This document shows positions 1-11,675 of a stretch of 64,000 nt of DNA, piece by piece; within the stretch, counting starts at the first letter, position 1; every line of letters starts with the position of its first letter. Made by a program: the position numbers and the translations under genes. The stretch is from Cystobasidiopsis lactophilus. Lineage: Eukaryota; Basidiomycota; Agaricostilbomycetes; Agaricostilbales; Chionosphaeraceae. The notes under the pieces were generated by a model. It did no database searches, was not told where the DNA came from, and saw only the letters and a program-made list of their open reading frames with translations. The DNA lies in the NCBI GenBank assembly GCA_001599975.1, contig BCIO01000002.1, forward strand, positions 2,863,883 through 2,927,882, written 5' to 3'.

Positions 1-14
1 GCAAAGAACGTTGG

Positions 15-1482
15 ATGGGGGCTGGACACGTTCCCTCCAGTGAACCATGGGCGCTCGAAGCACTACAGGAGGAAAGAGAACGACAGAGGGCGAGCAAGGG
101 GTGGCGAACGACGACCACATGCATGCTACAAAATGCTATCCCCGTCCTCACAAACCCGTCTTATGAGATCTTTGCTGCCGAGCATTTGCTCAAAAACCAG
201 CCTTGTTTGTTTGAGGGCAATGCGGTCTCAGCGTGGCCCGCTTTCGCAAGCTGGGCCTTGCCTGACGGACAACCCGACTGGGCAGCCTTCGCCTCCAAAT
301 ATGGACGCCTCGCAGTCTCTGCTTCTTCGCTTGACTCTCCGGAAAGCATAGAGACCTCATTAGCAGACATCGTCGAACGAATCCTCGCCGGCGAGGCGCT
401 CTACATTAAAGATCTCCATTTGGCTTTGCGCACTTCGGACCCCTTCTACTCCACCCCAGAATACTTCAAAGATGACTGGATGAATGCTTTCTACTGCTCT
501 AGAACGTCCGATGACTTTCGCTTCGTCGTAAGACCCTCCCTTCCTGCGCACGAATGGTTTCTCAGGCCAGCTCAACAGTACGCTGGGGCGGCTGGCACCA
601 TGACACTCACGCACCAAGACGTCTACAAGTCTTATTCGTGGTCCACAAACGTGGCGGGTCGCAAGCGCTGGTGGCTGTTTCCTCCTCACGTCGCCCGCTG
701 CCTGCGTCGCTTTCCGACCGTTCGGACTTCTGAGATCGTGGCGGACGTGCGAGGAGAGGTAGACCTTAAGCGGTTTCCTCTCTTTGAAGAGGCAAAAGAA
801 GCAATGCTGGTTGTGGACCAGGCACCCGGTCAGACGATCTTCGTGTGAGTGGCTACCCCTTTCAAGACCTCCGGCTATTGACAGTTCTGCAACTCGCAGA
901 CCAAGTGGCTGGTATCATCAAGTCGAGAACCTCAGTGACTGCATCAGCATCAATCACAACTGGTGCAACGCGTTTAACATCACTCCAATGTTCGCCGCAC
1001 TGGCTCTGCACGTGGAGGAAGTAGAGGCATCTTTGGACGACGTGAAGCAGCTTCTTCAAACTCAAGGAGGGGACTGGAAGAAGGAGTGGGTCAAAGTGGT
1101 ACAGGATGTCCTCAAGGCCGACGCAGGATGGGAGTGAGTCTACCACTCGCCACCTACTGCTCGTCGACTAATTCGCCCAACTACCAGCTGGAAGACGTTC
1201 TGGTCAATGTTGGCATTCGCTGTTTGTCCAGTGAGCTGATGGCTCCCTTTGGAGAGGCACTCTACTGATAAGTTGCCACAGCTTGCCGACGACGCGAACA
1301 AATGGCGTTGCCCGCCAGGTCTGAAGGCCCCTCAAGAGTTTGTGCATGGGCAAGTGAGGCCTCTGGTCGATCTCATGCGGCAGCGAACCGACGACCTGGA
1401 GCTCATCGAAGGATTGGAGGACGTGGTGGCCCAAGTTGCTGAGGCGGTCTCAGCTGTTGTCCAAGAGGGAGGCAGCGCATAG
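15..1482 (+). CDS. JMJD4-like JmjC lysyl hydroxylase
   Basis: The family hydroxylates a lysine of translation termination factor eRF1 using Fe(II) and 2-oxoglutarate; that role is inferred from homology. Exons read 15-844, 900-1133, 1188-1230 and 1282-1482, all with GT-AG introns of 50-55 bases and matching phases. The protein carries the family block THQDVYKSYSWS (iron ligands H and D near residue 200), then GRKRWWLFPP, and after intron 1 PSGWYHQVENL and ISINHNWCNAFN (second iron-ligand His in YHQ). The second junction rebuilds a Trp codon that fits the human C-terminal region. The start at 15 is the first Met in the window; an upstream exon or a start at 120 (MLQNAIPVL) cannot be excluded because the window begins only 14 bases earlier. 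It converges on the eS26 gene. Family assignment is strong. Confidence 0.85.
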
Positions 1483-1719
1483 CTTGAGCGTCAGAAAAGC
1501 GGAAAAGAAATGCCAAATGCATGAAAACCCTTTCGACCCGCACTCGTTCTCCTTGGATCTCCCTCCGCTTCTGTCCCGGTCACCAAATCCCGCTTCGAAC
1601 ACCTGATCCTAGATGCCAGTCCACAACACTTGCGAAAAGACGTCCGTCCAGGCGCAAAAGTGGGGTTTAGTGAGGGAGCGGGGCGAGTTGAAAAGAGTTG
1701 CACGCGAAGAGAAAGCTTT

Positions 1720-2425
1720 TTATGGTCGCTTGGCACCGGCGGCGGCGGCGATGGCTCCTGCCGCAGCTGGGTTGATCTTCTTTCCGTCCTGTAGTGACAG
1801 CCAAGCAGAGGTCAGCACTTGACCAAAAGCAGAATGGGCAACGCAAAAGTTGGAGCGACGAGGTGCAGGTTGGCTCCTCGAGGCTGAACTCGGCCCATGG
1901 ACGATGGGAACGCACCTTGTTGTATCGGACGCGAGGAGGAGGAGTCCTGATGCGGCGGCCAGAGGCAGAGCGCACGCGGACCAAGTGGCCGTGGATGGCG
2001 CAAGAAACGCAGTACACAATCTTGAGGTAAAGCTTGGGGCTGCAGACACGCAGCACGCTTAAGACACCACTCTCTGGCTCCTTGGTCATGCAATGTTGCC
2101 TACAGAGTGTATTCTGTGGGGGCAAAAGCCGGCAAATTAAAATCGAAAAGCGCATTGGGACGCAGGAGGGCAGCGACGCACCAGCGTAAACGGAAGCCTC
2201 CGAGATATCGCGGACGGCGGCAGACTCGACCATGTTGCGGACGGTGAAGCGCTTGATGGCCTTGTCCTTGGGCACGCAGCGGGAGCAGTTTGAGCACCTC
2301 AGGAAGTTGACGTGCCCGCGCCCGGCCTTGTTGCGTCCGCCGTTTCTTCTCTGCACGATTCGCTCGACCCCATCAGCACGCAGTTCCAACTGGCTCTCGT
2401 GTTGGCCACTGACCTTCTTAGTCAT
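1720..2425 (-). CDS. RPS26: 40S ribosomal protein eS26
   Basis: A structural protein of the small ribosomal subunit near the mRNA exit channel. Five exons on the minus strand: 2414-2425, 2182-2350, 2104-2113, 1916-2039 and 1720-1788. Exon 1 codes only MTKK, a usual r-protein arrangement. Exon 2 has the diagnostic [17 protein letters not shown], with the zinc cysteines, and [19 protein letters not shown] 10-base exon (2104-2113) supplies the EYTL residues between ISEASVYA and PKLYLK; without it the frame breaks and conserved residues are missing. Then come YCVSCAIHG and [10 protein letters not shown]-like [10 protein letters not shown], and an Ala-rich tail. The ATG at 2425 lies 180 bases from the Utp5 start on the other strand, so the two ribosome-biogenesis genes probably share a promoter. 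Confidence 0.95.
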
Positions 2426-2605
2426 GATGGGAAATGTAAGGGGAGGGAGAGAGGGAGCAACTTTTGGCTCGAGTTCAGTTTGGTCGCCGGCCAGGTTTCG
2501 AGTTGTGGTTTGGCTTTGCCTGTGAAAGTGTCGGGGGCGTCACAAATTGAAGGCTTGTGCCAGCTGAAAACTTTTGGACGGACACCACTGCCATCAGCGT
2601 TTGCC

Positions 2606-4993
2606 ATGTCTAGAGTGACCGCCTTGAGTGGCGACTTGTTCGCGCAGGTCACCCGCTCGGTCGACTTGGACACTCTGCGCATTTACTCCGCCGATGCAGC
2701 GCCCATCCGCCGCTGGACAAGCCCGGCGCCCATCAACTGCCTCTGCTTCGTCTCTCTGCCCTCGGCCGATGTCAAGCGGGGCAAGAAGCGACACCGGAGA
2801 AGCAGCAAGCCCGACGAGGCAAGCGCTGCAGCGCCAACGCCAGACGTAGCGGCCGTCGCTTGCGGCTTGCAAAACGGGTCAATAAACTTGGTGTCGGCCC
2901 AAGACGGCTCGCTGCTGGCCACCTTGGAGTCTGCCGGCTCTGTGAAAGCAATAGCAAGCGTACGGCAAGTGCTGTGGGCCGCTTCGACCTCTGGCCAGAT
3001 CCAGGCTTGGAACCTCGCGACATCACCACCGACCTTGCTCGGCTCTTTGGCAGCGTCCAAGGATGCCTCTGCCCTCCTGGCCATGCCTTTGCCTTCTGGC
3101 TTGCCCAATTTGGAATACTCGGACTCAGAGTCGGACTCAGACGAGGAGGACGCCGACGCCGATGCGCCTCGCTTCCTGCTGGTTCTCGCAGCAGGGACAG
3201 CACTGCACTTCTTGTCGGTCGTCCTGCCTCTCGTGCCAACCAGCACCATCCCAGTAAAAGCGCTCGCCACTCCGTTCGGCAGCGCACACACCACGCCCGT
3301 TTCCCACCTGTCCTTGTTCGGCCTCCAATCCCACCTCTTACATTTCACCACCTCCAGCAGCCAAGACCGCTTCTTGAACGTGTACACCTTCAACTGCGAG
3401 GCTTTGACCCTCTCGCTTTCGGCCCAGCTGGCTTTGGCCAACAACATTTCAAAATCCTTCACTTCCGCCACCACCTCCCTCTTGGGCGCCATCACCGACT
3501 CGGGCGCCCTCGCGCTGTCCACTTTCACCCCTGCCCCAATAGCTTCAGCGACGTCGCCGAAGAAGAAGGCGAAGAAGGACAAGATTGAGATTCTAAGGCC
3601 AGAGGTGCTAGTTGAAGAGGCCGAGATGGTGGATGCCCAGTTGGACCTCGTGGCTGGCCAAGTGAAAGTTGTCAGGAGCTCGTTCAAGCCCGTCTTTCAG
3701 CTGTTGGTGCGTCGGGCCTTTACACTTAATTCAGCGATCTTTTCGTTGAATTTGTTTTTTTTTTGGCCTTCACCACAGACCATCAAGGACGCCGACGGGT
3801 CGTTCATCAAGAGCCCGCAAGTACCACCATTAAAGGCTTCAGCGTCTTCGGCAATGGACCTCGACGATGCGACAACAGAAGCAGTGGGTTCACTTCCGCA
3901 CCTTTTGAGGGTTCCGAAAGTCTGATTGCGATTGCAGCCAACGCAACGGATCAAGCCTTCCTCCTCTAAATCCACCACCACAACAGCGTCGGCTCCCACC
4001 ACCACTCTAGAAGCCGAGCTGACCAATGTGGAAGCATCGAACCCGGGCGACCTCCCGCTAGACTCCACCCTGACTTTGGCCGACCGCCTCAAGTCTTTAA
4101 AAGTCCCAACGGCAACCACCTCCACGACAGAGGAGAACGCCCTGGTGCCCATCCCGACCAACTCGCTCACGCAAGCCTTGGTCCAAGCCCTCCACTCGTC
4201 CGACTCCCGCTTGCTCGAGTCGTGCCTGGTGCACTCCAAGCCGGGCATCTTGAACGCCACGGTGAAGCGCCTACCCACGCATCTGGTGATACCCTTGGTG
4301 GAGGCTTTGGTGGAGCGGCTGGGGAGAGGCCGGAAAGGCTACGGCGCCGGCTCGGCCTCGGTGCATGCGACAAGGGGGCGGGCGCTCGTCGCTTGGCTCA
4401 AAGTCGTGCTCGTTGTGCACATCGCGCACTTGGTCTCGGTTCGTGGCTGCCCTACTTTCATCAGGTGTGACGTTTCCTGATTTGGTAGAGTTGATGGTGA
4501 ACAGGTTCCCGGCCTGGTAGAACGCCTCTCCGGCCTGTACAAGACCATCGAGGCGCGCCTGCAGCTTCAAGAGCCGCTTTTGGCGCTCAACGGGCGCTTG
4601 GAGCTGATCGTCTCTCAAATCGAGCTGCGCAAGGACGCCGCGCGGGTGCAGCAGTCCAAGCAAGAAGCGGTCGAGGCCAACCTGACAACTTATGTCGAAG
4701 GCCAAGAGTCGTCAGACGAGGACATGGCGGCTGGGGATGACGATGGCGAGGACGAAGGGGAGGTGGAGGATGTGGTGATCCACTCCAACGCGGAAGAGTC
4801 GTCGGACGAGGACGATGACGAGGAAGACGAGGAGGAAGTCGCGGGGCCGAGGGTGCGAGCCAGCAAAGGCGCAGGCGCTTCGGCGTTTCTGGATTTGGAG
4901 GCGGAGGAGAGCGAGGACGAGGAGGAGGATGGCAGTTTTGGCAGCCAGGACTCGGAAGAGGAGTCTGACGACGAGGACGAGTCTGACGAATAG
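2606..4993 (+). CDS. Utp5/WDR43-like small-subunit processome protein
   Basis: A nucleolar t-UTP component of the SSU processome, needed for pre-18S rRNA transcription and processing (family knowledge). Exons 2606-3706, 3779-3883, 3938-4438 and 4505-4993, all introns phase 0. The N-terminal ~350 residues are a degenerate WD40-like region (for example AVACGLQNGSINLV, VLWAASTSGQIQAWNL). The C-terminal Utp12 domain is the best evidence: SLTQALVQALHSSDSRLLE, LPTHLVIPLVEALVERL, ALVAWLKVVLVVHIAHLV, then LVERLSGLYKTIEARL, in the order seen in WDR43. The protein ends in a long Asp/Glu/Ser tail typical of nucleolar factors. Translation could be read upstream from 2312, but that stretch overlaps the eS26 gene; MSRVTALSG at 2606 is preferred. 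Confidence 0.85.
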
Positions 4994-5091
4994 ATGCCTC
5001 TCTGTTTGGTATATACCCCTATGCATTTTCTTCTAATTTGACCATTTCAAAAGCGATACAAGTGTTGGCCGACCTCCTTTCACGAGCGCGC

Positions 5092-5636
5092 CTATTCGCC
5101 AAACAGCTTGCGAACCCGCTTGAGGATCGAGTCTTTCGCTGGGTCGTACGGGTGCTCCTGTAGTGCTTGTTTGAGCTCTCGCCAAGAATGTGGGAATCAA
5201 AGTCCCAAACGCACCTTTGACGGGACCTCGAGCACGGCGGGAAAGGGCAGGGTGTAGGCTTCCACAGTGCCTCTTATTTGGTCTGCCACCTGTATCCCAC
5301 GATGCTGTTAGATACAAACTCCATGAGAATGGCATCTGGCGGGCGCCCGACGCACATGCTGGTTGATGAGGATGATGGCAATGTCGTTGCGCTCCGTGAA
5401 CTCCTGGAACTTTGCCTCGATCGAGCTGGCCGCCGTCTTGTTGTCGACCTTGAAGAAGTTGGTCTTGTTGTGGCTGATGTGGCCTGTGCCGGCGAGGAGC
5501 AGGCCGGTGATCGTGTCGTCGTCCCCAAGGCAGGCAATCAGCGTCCGGTCCTTGTAGCTCTGTTACATCTCCCAGTCAACCTACCCGCCACTGGCGGGTG
5601 AAGTGAAGTGGCGAGACTAACCTGAGCCTGTGCCAT
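5092..5636 (-). CDS. VMA7: V-type H+-ATPase subunit F
   Basis: A subunit of the central V1 stalk of the vacuolar proton pump, on the cytosolic face of vacuole and endosome membranes. Exons 5622-5636 (MAQAQ), 5356-5559, 5215-5289 and 5092-5157 give 119 residues, against 118 in yeast. Hallmarks are [45 protein letters not shown], then [12 protein letters not shown] and the end RVRKLFGE. Every junction restores the family alignment. The gene is divergent from RPD3 (343 bases between starts) and convergent with Utp5 (98 bases between stops). Confidence 0.95.
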
Positions 5637-5979
5637 GGCTTTGAGCGGGTGCAGAGGCCGATATAATGGCCGTCACGGAAAGACCAAGCTGAGCGCAGCG
5701 GTCTTCCGCCAACGTCGACGCAGCCCGACTTCTGGCCCACCAAAAGCCGCCGTCTGCCTTGGCCGTCCACTCGCATACCATCTTGAAGGCGCCAAGAGGG
5801 GTCCTGCTCGCCTCAACACGGGCCGGCGCATCTCGTTCTGCGCGCATAAAACTCGCTTCTTCTAGGCTGTCCGTCCCCAGGCCCAACGCACCGCCTATCG
5901 ATTGGTCGAACGAGCCACTGCGCTCCCAGTAGCCTCTTGCTTTATAGCACCGGTCAGAGACGCCAGGAAGCCACCCAAA
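5637..5979. promoter_or_regulatory. Divergent promoter, VMA7 / RPD3
   Basis: 343 bases between two divergent start codons. An ATTGG (reverse CCAAT) lies at 5901-5905, about 75 bases before the RPD3 ATG. I see no further gene here. Confidence 0.5.
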
Positions 5980-8131
5980 ATGGAGTCATGGACGGTGTTG
6001 CCCACCGAGCAGAAGAAGCGTGTCTGTCAGTGCCGGCGCCCGCTTTGTTTTCAGCTTCTCGCTGATTGCGCCGGTGCATCAAGGCTACTTCTTTGACAGC
6101 GAGATTGGGAACTACCACTATGCCCAGCAGCATCCGATGAAGCCTCGTCAGTTCCCCTCCTCGCATAGCTGTCGAATCCCAGCTGAGCTCTCGTTGTCTG
6201 ACTGACAGATCGCATAAAGGTTAGAAAGACCGCTTTTAAGCTGGCTTGATGGATTTTGAACCCGTCTGGCGCTTTGCCGGGCCGTTATACAGATGACCCA
6301 CAGCTTGGTGATGAACTATGGCCTATACCGGCGCATGGAGATCTTCGTGCGTTGTCCGCTTACCTTTACAACATACGAATAGCTCTCTAAGGTCATCTCG
6401 TATGGACGCACAGCGAGCCAAGCCGGCGACGAAAAAGGAGATGGCCCAGTTTCACACGGACGACTACGTCGACTTTCTCAACCGCATCACCCCAGAGAAC
6501 ATGGAGAACTACGGGCGAGAGCAGGCGCGGTGTGAGTGTGATCCTATTCCCCGAAGACGCAATCGTCTCATGGCCTGGTCGTTCTTGCAGTCAACGTGGG
6601 AGACGACTGTCCTGTTTTCGAAGGTCTTTTCGAGTATTGCTCGATCTCAGCTGGAGGCTCCATGGGTGAGCAAGGGCTTTGAAAACTCAAAACATCAGAG
6701 CTGATGCCAGTCGCAGAGGGCGCCGCGCGCTTGTCCCGTGACAAGTGCGACATTGCGGTCAACTGGGCGGGCGGCCTTCACCACGCCAAAAAGTCGGAGG
6801 CGTCTGGCTTCTGCTACATCAATGGTCGGTGGCAGCTCTCTTTGAGACAGAACAGTGTCTGACATCGAGCGGCGGTTTTCGACAGACATCGTGCTGGGCA
6901 TTCTGGAGCTCCTACGGTACCACCAGCGCGTGCTCTACATCGACATTGATGTCCACCACGGCGACGGCGTCGAGGAGGCCTTCTACACCACCGACCGCGT
7001 CATGACCGCTTCCTTCCACAAATACGGCGAGTTCTTCCCCGGCACCGGCGAGTTCCGCGACATCGGCGAGGGCAAGGGCAAATACTACTCGGTCAACTTC
7101 CCGCTACGAGACGGCATCACCGACGAGTCGTACAAGAGCGTCTTCGAGCCCGTCATCGACAAGATCATGCAGTGGTATCGACCGTCGGCCGTGGTGCTCC
7201 AGTGTGGCGCCGACTCGCTAGCTGGCGATCGTCTTGGGCCGCTCAACTTGTCCATGCGAGGACACGCCAACTGCGTGCAATACGTCAAGAGCTTTGGGTT
7301 GCCGCTGCTCTTGCTCGGCGGCGGAGGCTACACCATCCGGAATGTGTCGAGGACCTGGGCCTTCGAAACTGGTCTGGCAGCCGGCGTGGAGCTCAGCTCC
7401 CAGATCCCCGTCAACGAGTACTACGACTACTTTGGTTCGTTCCTTCCAACTTACCCCTTCCCAACTTTGGCTGGCTAAGTGTCTCTCTCGCAGGCCCAAC
7501 ATACAAGCTGGACGTTGTGCCAAGCAATCAAGAAGACTTGAACACGCGCGAGTACCTCGAAAAGATCAAGGCGCAGCTGTTCGAGAACTTGCGCAACACC
7601 GAGTTTGCGCCTTCGGTTCAGCAACAACGTGAGTCCTCCCATCCCTCTTCGCTGATTTTCGCTGAACCCCTTTGGATGGCTCAGCGATACCAAAACTGCC
7701 GCGGGACGAAGACGAGGTGGATGAGGACATGGATGATCCGGAGGAGAGGAAGCCTCGTGAGTCTTTAAAAGTTCTCGTACGCCTGGAAATGGCTAACACA
7801 TACGTCAAAAGAGCGATTGATGGATGCGACGATCTCGAAGGACAACGAGTTCGACGATTCAGACGACGAGGAGGGCCCTGCCGCCAAGACCGGCGTCGAA
7901 ACCTCGCACGCCATCGCCTCGACCTCCAAAGCGGCCTCACCAGTGATTTCTTCCACCAGCGCATCTACACCAGCTGCCACCGTCGACACCCCCGTTTCCA
8001 CTACCTCTCTCTCCGCGCCAGCTGCCATTGCTGTCCCTCCAGTCTCACCGCCGCCCAGCGCGCCGGAAGCCATCATCCAGCACGTCCAAAAGGATCCCAA
8101 TGGCGATGTGGAGATGACACCTGCGATCTAG
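5980..8131 (+). CDS. RPD3: RPD3-type class I histone deacetylase
   Basis: A zinc-dependent deacetylase of nuclear co-repressor complexes. Eleven exons: 5980-6025, 6084-6146, 6209-6219, 6293-6346, 6414-6531, 6591-6665, 6717-6824, 6886-7434, 7494-7628, 7685-7756 and 7812-8131; they sum to 1551 bases, or 516 residues. All class I signatures are present: [56 protein letters not shown] (catalytic His pair), [15 protein letters not shown] (zinc ligands), [24 protein letters not shown]. The third exon is only 11 bases and provides the HRIK that follows HPMKP. The acidic, Ser/Thr-rich C-terminus after ~residue 410 is typical of fungal Rpd3. Assignment to Rpd3 rather than Hos2 rests on the N-terminus and length; it is the likelier choice. 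Confidence 0.95.
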
Positions 8132-8266
8132 AAATCTGTCCTTGTAACTCGTTTGCCCTCAGCTGCGCTTCCTTTTTTGCATCGCTGCATACCCGAAGCG
8201 TCTCTTTTTCAACCTCTTATCTCTAGACCGGACTCGCTCTAGGTCTAAGACTAAACCCTCAAATAG

Positions 8267-10090
8267 TTACTCCTGATGCGCCGCCTTGTCCTCCTTCGGT
8301 GCACCGTGGGTTCCACGCCAAATTTGAATCAGCAGCGCGGCGCCGACAACCACACCTGCAATCACCAGCGCGATGTTGATGTCGGTTGGGTCTTCTTCCA
8401 GCTTGTACTTCATAAGAGAGTCAAGTGGCGATTGAAGCAAGCTGAAGAGGCCGGCGATGGTGGAGCACAATCCGTAAACTGGCGCGCCAGATGAGAAAGG
8501 GGAAGGAAAACAAAGCGCGAGGCTTACCAGTGCCAAAGGTGGCGAAGCCGAAGACCTTGGACGCGAAACCAGACGCCGCGCCGTAGAAGAGAGGTCTGAT
8601 TACGAACACTTTTAATGACCGAATGCACCTCAAGCAGCCTTCGCGGCCTTACCTGAAGAAAGCGAAGAGCAGAGCGCCGCCGATTTGCGCGCCGAACGAC
8701 CGGCTCATGGCCAAGATGCTGAATCCAAACACGCTGACGTTGAGCACGGAATAAGTGGTGAAGAGCGGGTGGTAGTCGAGAAGGGCTCCGGTTATTGGAA
8801 CCGTCAAGACACTACAAGAGAGGTGAGCACATCGCAATGATGCTTAGACGCGAGGCACCTACCCAGCTGCCGGCAAGATGATCGAAAAAGCCGAAGTCAG
8901 AGTGTCCGCCTTTTGCGAGTCGTTGAGGTAAAATTCGAACTGCTCTTGCGCGGTCTCGACCTCGAAATTGACGCGGAGCATATTGACACAGATGAATGCA
9001 GTCAAGAGGCTGCCCCGAACGTGAGTATGCATTCATTTCCACAGAGACAGTCTCGCTCACGCAAAGTAAGGGGAGGCGATCTGCTGCTTGGCAGTCTGGC
9101 CGTGCAGCAGGCCGGACAGCTTGTCTTTCTCTTGCGCTTCCTCCTTTTGAATGGGCAGATGAACTGGTCCGTCCTCCAGCCCAGCTGGCAGGAGCATAGA
9201 TCGCTCGTCAGGAACGAAAGGCGGCAGATCCGTGGACTCTACACCGTAGGGCGTGTCGTTGGCGAGAAACCATTGCTCGAAGAAAAACCTGTGGTAATTG
9301 GTAAGGTAAAGTCAAGGCCTGTGCAAATGTAAAGCTTACACAATGCCCAGCGAGCCGTACCACCAGAAAAATTGGCGGATTGTAACTCCAAAATGATCAT
9401 AAAGTGCCCGATAAAGTACGAGGACAATGGCCGAGCCATCGAAGGCTCCGCTTAATGAGCTGATGACCTGGAATAAACGGCAAGTTTAGCATGAGACGGG
9501 GCGGAGAACGCATGGGGTGACTTGCCAGCCCAGCGGAGGCCGGGAAGGCGCCGGACAGTTGGAAAAGGGTCAGATAGACAAATGGACCAGCCAAAGCCAT
9601 GAGCTGGAAGCCGACCATATAAGAGTCGAAATATTTGGTCTGGGTATTTAATCCAAAGACGAAGTTCCCGATCGTAAACAAGGCGGCACCGATTAAGGCG
9701 GTCTTGCGGGGTCCCCGGCTGTCGAGCATCAAGCCGATAGGCAAGAATGATAGCTACAGGCAGTGAGCCTATGCATTTCGACACAGATGTGAGTTGAACA
9801 CCAACATTTGTCAAAACGCTAGCCAACGTGAATAGCAGATTGATCTTGGCTGCCTGCGCAACGCATCTTGTTTCGCCTTTTTCGCAAACATAACTGTTCG
9901 CGGAGGAGATCAGGGAAAGCCCGAGAGTGGCCGCCAGGTAAGCAACTCACGAATAAACTCCTTCCTCCAACAGGACCGGCTTCAAACCGGAAAACCCAAA
10001 CACAACACCAGCACACAAGAAGCAGAATGCAACAGCCAAAGACACTTCTAGCAACCGCTTGCTCCTGGGGATCTGGCTGGCCAAAGGCAT
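8267..10090 (-). CDS. MFS transporter of the Fmp42/SLC43-like family
   Basis: A multi-pass carrier, probably of amino-acid-like solutes in the vacuole, mitochondrion or plasma membrane; substrate unknown. Nine exons. The start at 10090 opens MPLASQIPRSKRLLEVSL and a first membrane segment ending GFSGLKPVLLEEGVY, the usual beginning of Fmp42 proteins. The MFS loop LPIGLMLDSRGPRKT follows, then FQLSGAFPASAGL and SSLSGAFDGSAIVLVLY, the family's central segments, a hydrophilic middle loop (DTPYGVESTDLPPF), and C-terminal segments to 8267. The intron at 9468-9525 uses a GC donor (CTG|gcaagt) and joins the two halves exactly where Fmp42 homologues align. It is convergent with RPD3 and followed upstream by the SDR gene on the same strand. 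Confidence 0.8.
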
Positions 10091-10487
10091 GTTATCGGCT
10101 TATCTTTTGGGGCGCCAAGGCTGGCAAGGACGAGAACGGAGAGTTCGCCTGGGTCCTCTAAAAGCGATTTATCTACAGAATGTACACTGTAATTCAGACA
10201 GAGCGTGTCTGGCTGTCGAGGTAATGGGCAGGAGCAAGCTTGGAGATCGACGACCAGCTCCAAGAAATTTTTGCACTCTTTCGGGGGGCCGGCTTCGTCG
10301 AATCGGTTTCAATGTCTGGTTGAAATGTCACCAATGGTTATGTAGAAAGTCTTGGAGCCATTGCGACTTCTCTGCTTCGATTCCGGCCGGCGGAAGGACT
10401 CCGAGTTCGAACTTTCAACTTGCTCTGTTGCCAGGAACAATGCTGCTGCTTGTGTGCGACTATCAAGTGCTTTGCACCAATTTCATT
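10091..10487. promoter_or_regulatory. Promoter region of the MFS gene
   Basis: 397 bases between the SDR stop and the MFS start, both genes on the minus strand. Short open frames here have no recognisable content. Confidence 0.3.
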
Positions 10488-11675
10488 TCATTCTTTTGCA
10501 GCGTCTGGGAGGCCGAACTTATACCACTCCAACTGCTTGCCTGTTTCCTTGGAGAAAATGCTCTCGTTCGCGAAGAACGCTCCGCTCGCAGTCTCTTCTA
10601 CGGCCACACGCAACAGCAACCGTGCGCCATCTGCTGGCGTCTTCGAGCCCTTGAACCATGGGCTGTTGCGTCGGGTCATTTCTGCACGACGAATATGAGC
10701 CGGAGCCAATGCAGCAAGCCGACGAGTCACTCGCCTGTGTCGTTTGCACCAGGGCATGCAGCCCTGTGACAAGATAACAGGATTGATGTCAAGTTTGTGT
10801 GGACGCCACGGGCCACGGACGCACAGAATGATCACGCCAGGATGATCTCGCGCAAGAACTCGAGTGTAGCAGTTCACGCCTGAGGTAGGCCGCTCTTTCT
10901 CAATTTATCTTCTTTTTGATGAACTCATTGTACTCACCGATTTTGCTGGTCGTGTAGATCGGGATGTAAACGCTGGCGTCAGGGAATCCCATCAAGTCGC
11001 CGTCAGGAACGGCATTCTTTGCACAGGGTTCAGCGTCCTGCACGGAAAAACAAGAGTGGCGCCAACCTCGTATTGCTTCATCAAGTTCGAGAGATCGTCA
11101 ATTGTCAGGTCAGGCGCGAAGAGCTGAGCTTCCAGTTTCGGTCCAACGTCTGGCAGCTGAGTTGCTGCCGCCGACACCGTCAAAATGCGCCCCCCTTTCG
11201 TAATCAGGCCCGCCTTCAAGAAGCTTTGACAAAGCTGAAGAGAAATTGTCAATTTCTACCGCTCCCTCTGGGGCAACATCAAACCCACATTCAGACTGCC
11301 TGTGTAGTTGCAGGCCATCGTTTTCTGTGCGACTTCTTTTGTGAACCCTTCAGTGTCGATGGCGACGGCAGCGTTACTGATGAGGATGTCGACCCGACCA
11401 ACTTCACTCTTCAGCTGCTCTGTAAGCTTGGTGATGCTGCCGGCATCCACCACATCTAACTTTGCTGGCAGGATCTTGCAGCCGGGGAGAACAGTGTCCA
11501 CTTCGACTGGGTCTCCCGAGCGCGAGCACGCAAACAGGGTGAAGGGCGCCAGCGACTTGTCCTCGGCGATCAGCCGGCACAGCTCCAACCCGATCCCGCG
11601 ATTGGCACCAGTGACGACAATGACCTTCATGCTTGGTAGCTTCAAGCTTGGTAGCTGTAGAGCAAGAGCGCCCAT
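10488..11675 (-). CDS. Short-chain dehydrogenase, carbonyl-reductase-like
   Basis: A classical NAD(P)H-dependent SDR resembling CBR1; it probably reduces a carbonyl compound in the cytosol, substrate unknown. Six exons. Seen in order: VIVVTGANRGIGLELCRL (cofactor TGxxxGxG), DILISNAAVA, GGRILTVSAAA, PIYTTSKIG (catalytic Tyr-x-x-x-Lys), ILAACPGANDTEMTRR and a C-terminus ending FGLPDAAKE. Exon 6 is joined by a GC-AG intron at 10682-10734 (ACAG|gcgagt). The start at 11675 (MGALAL) lies in a small direct repeat; MKVIVV at 11630 is an alternative. A TATA-like motif reads toward the gene about 90 bases upstream. It is divergent from the FAD oxidoreductase. Confidence 0.8.

Noticed and set aside
2312-2605. 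N-terminal extension of Utp5 from 2312
   Set aside because: It overlaps the eS26 gene antisense and contains no conserved residues.
10390-10420. tRNA-like B-box strings (GAGTTCGAA here, also near 38345 and 26460)
   Set aside because: No matching A box or acceptor stem could be found by eye.
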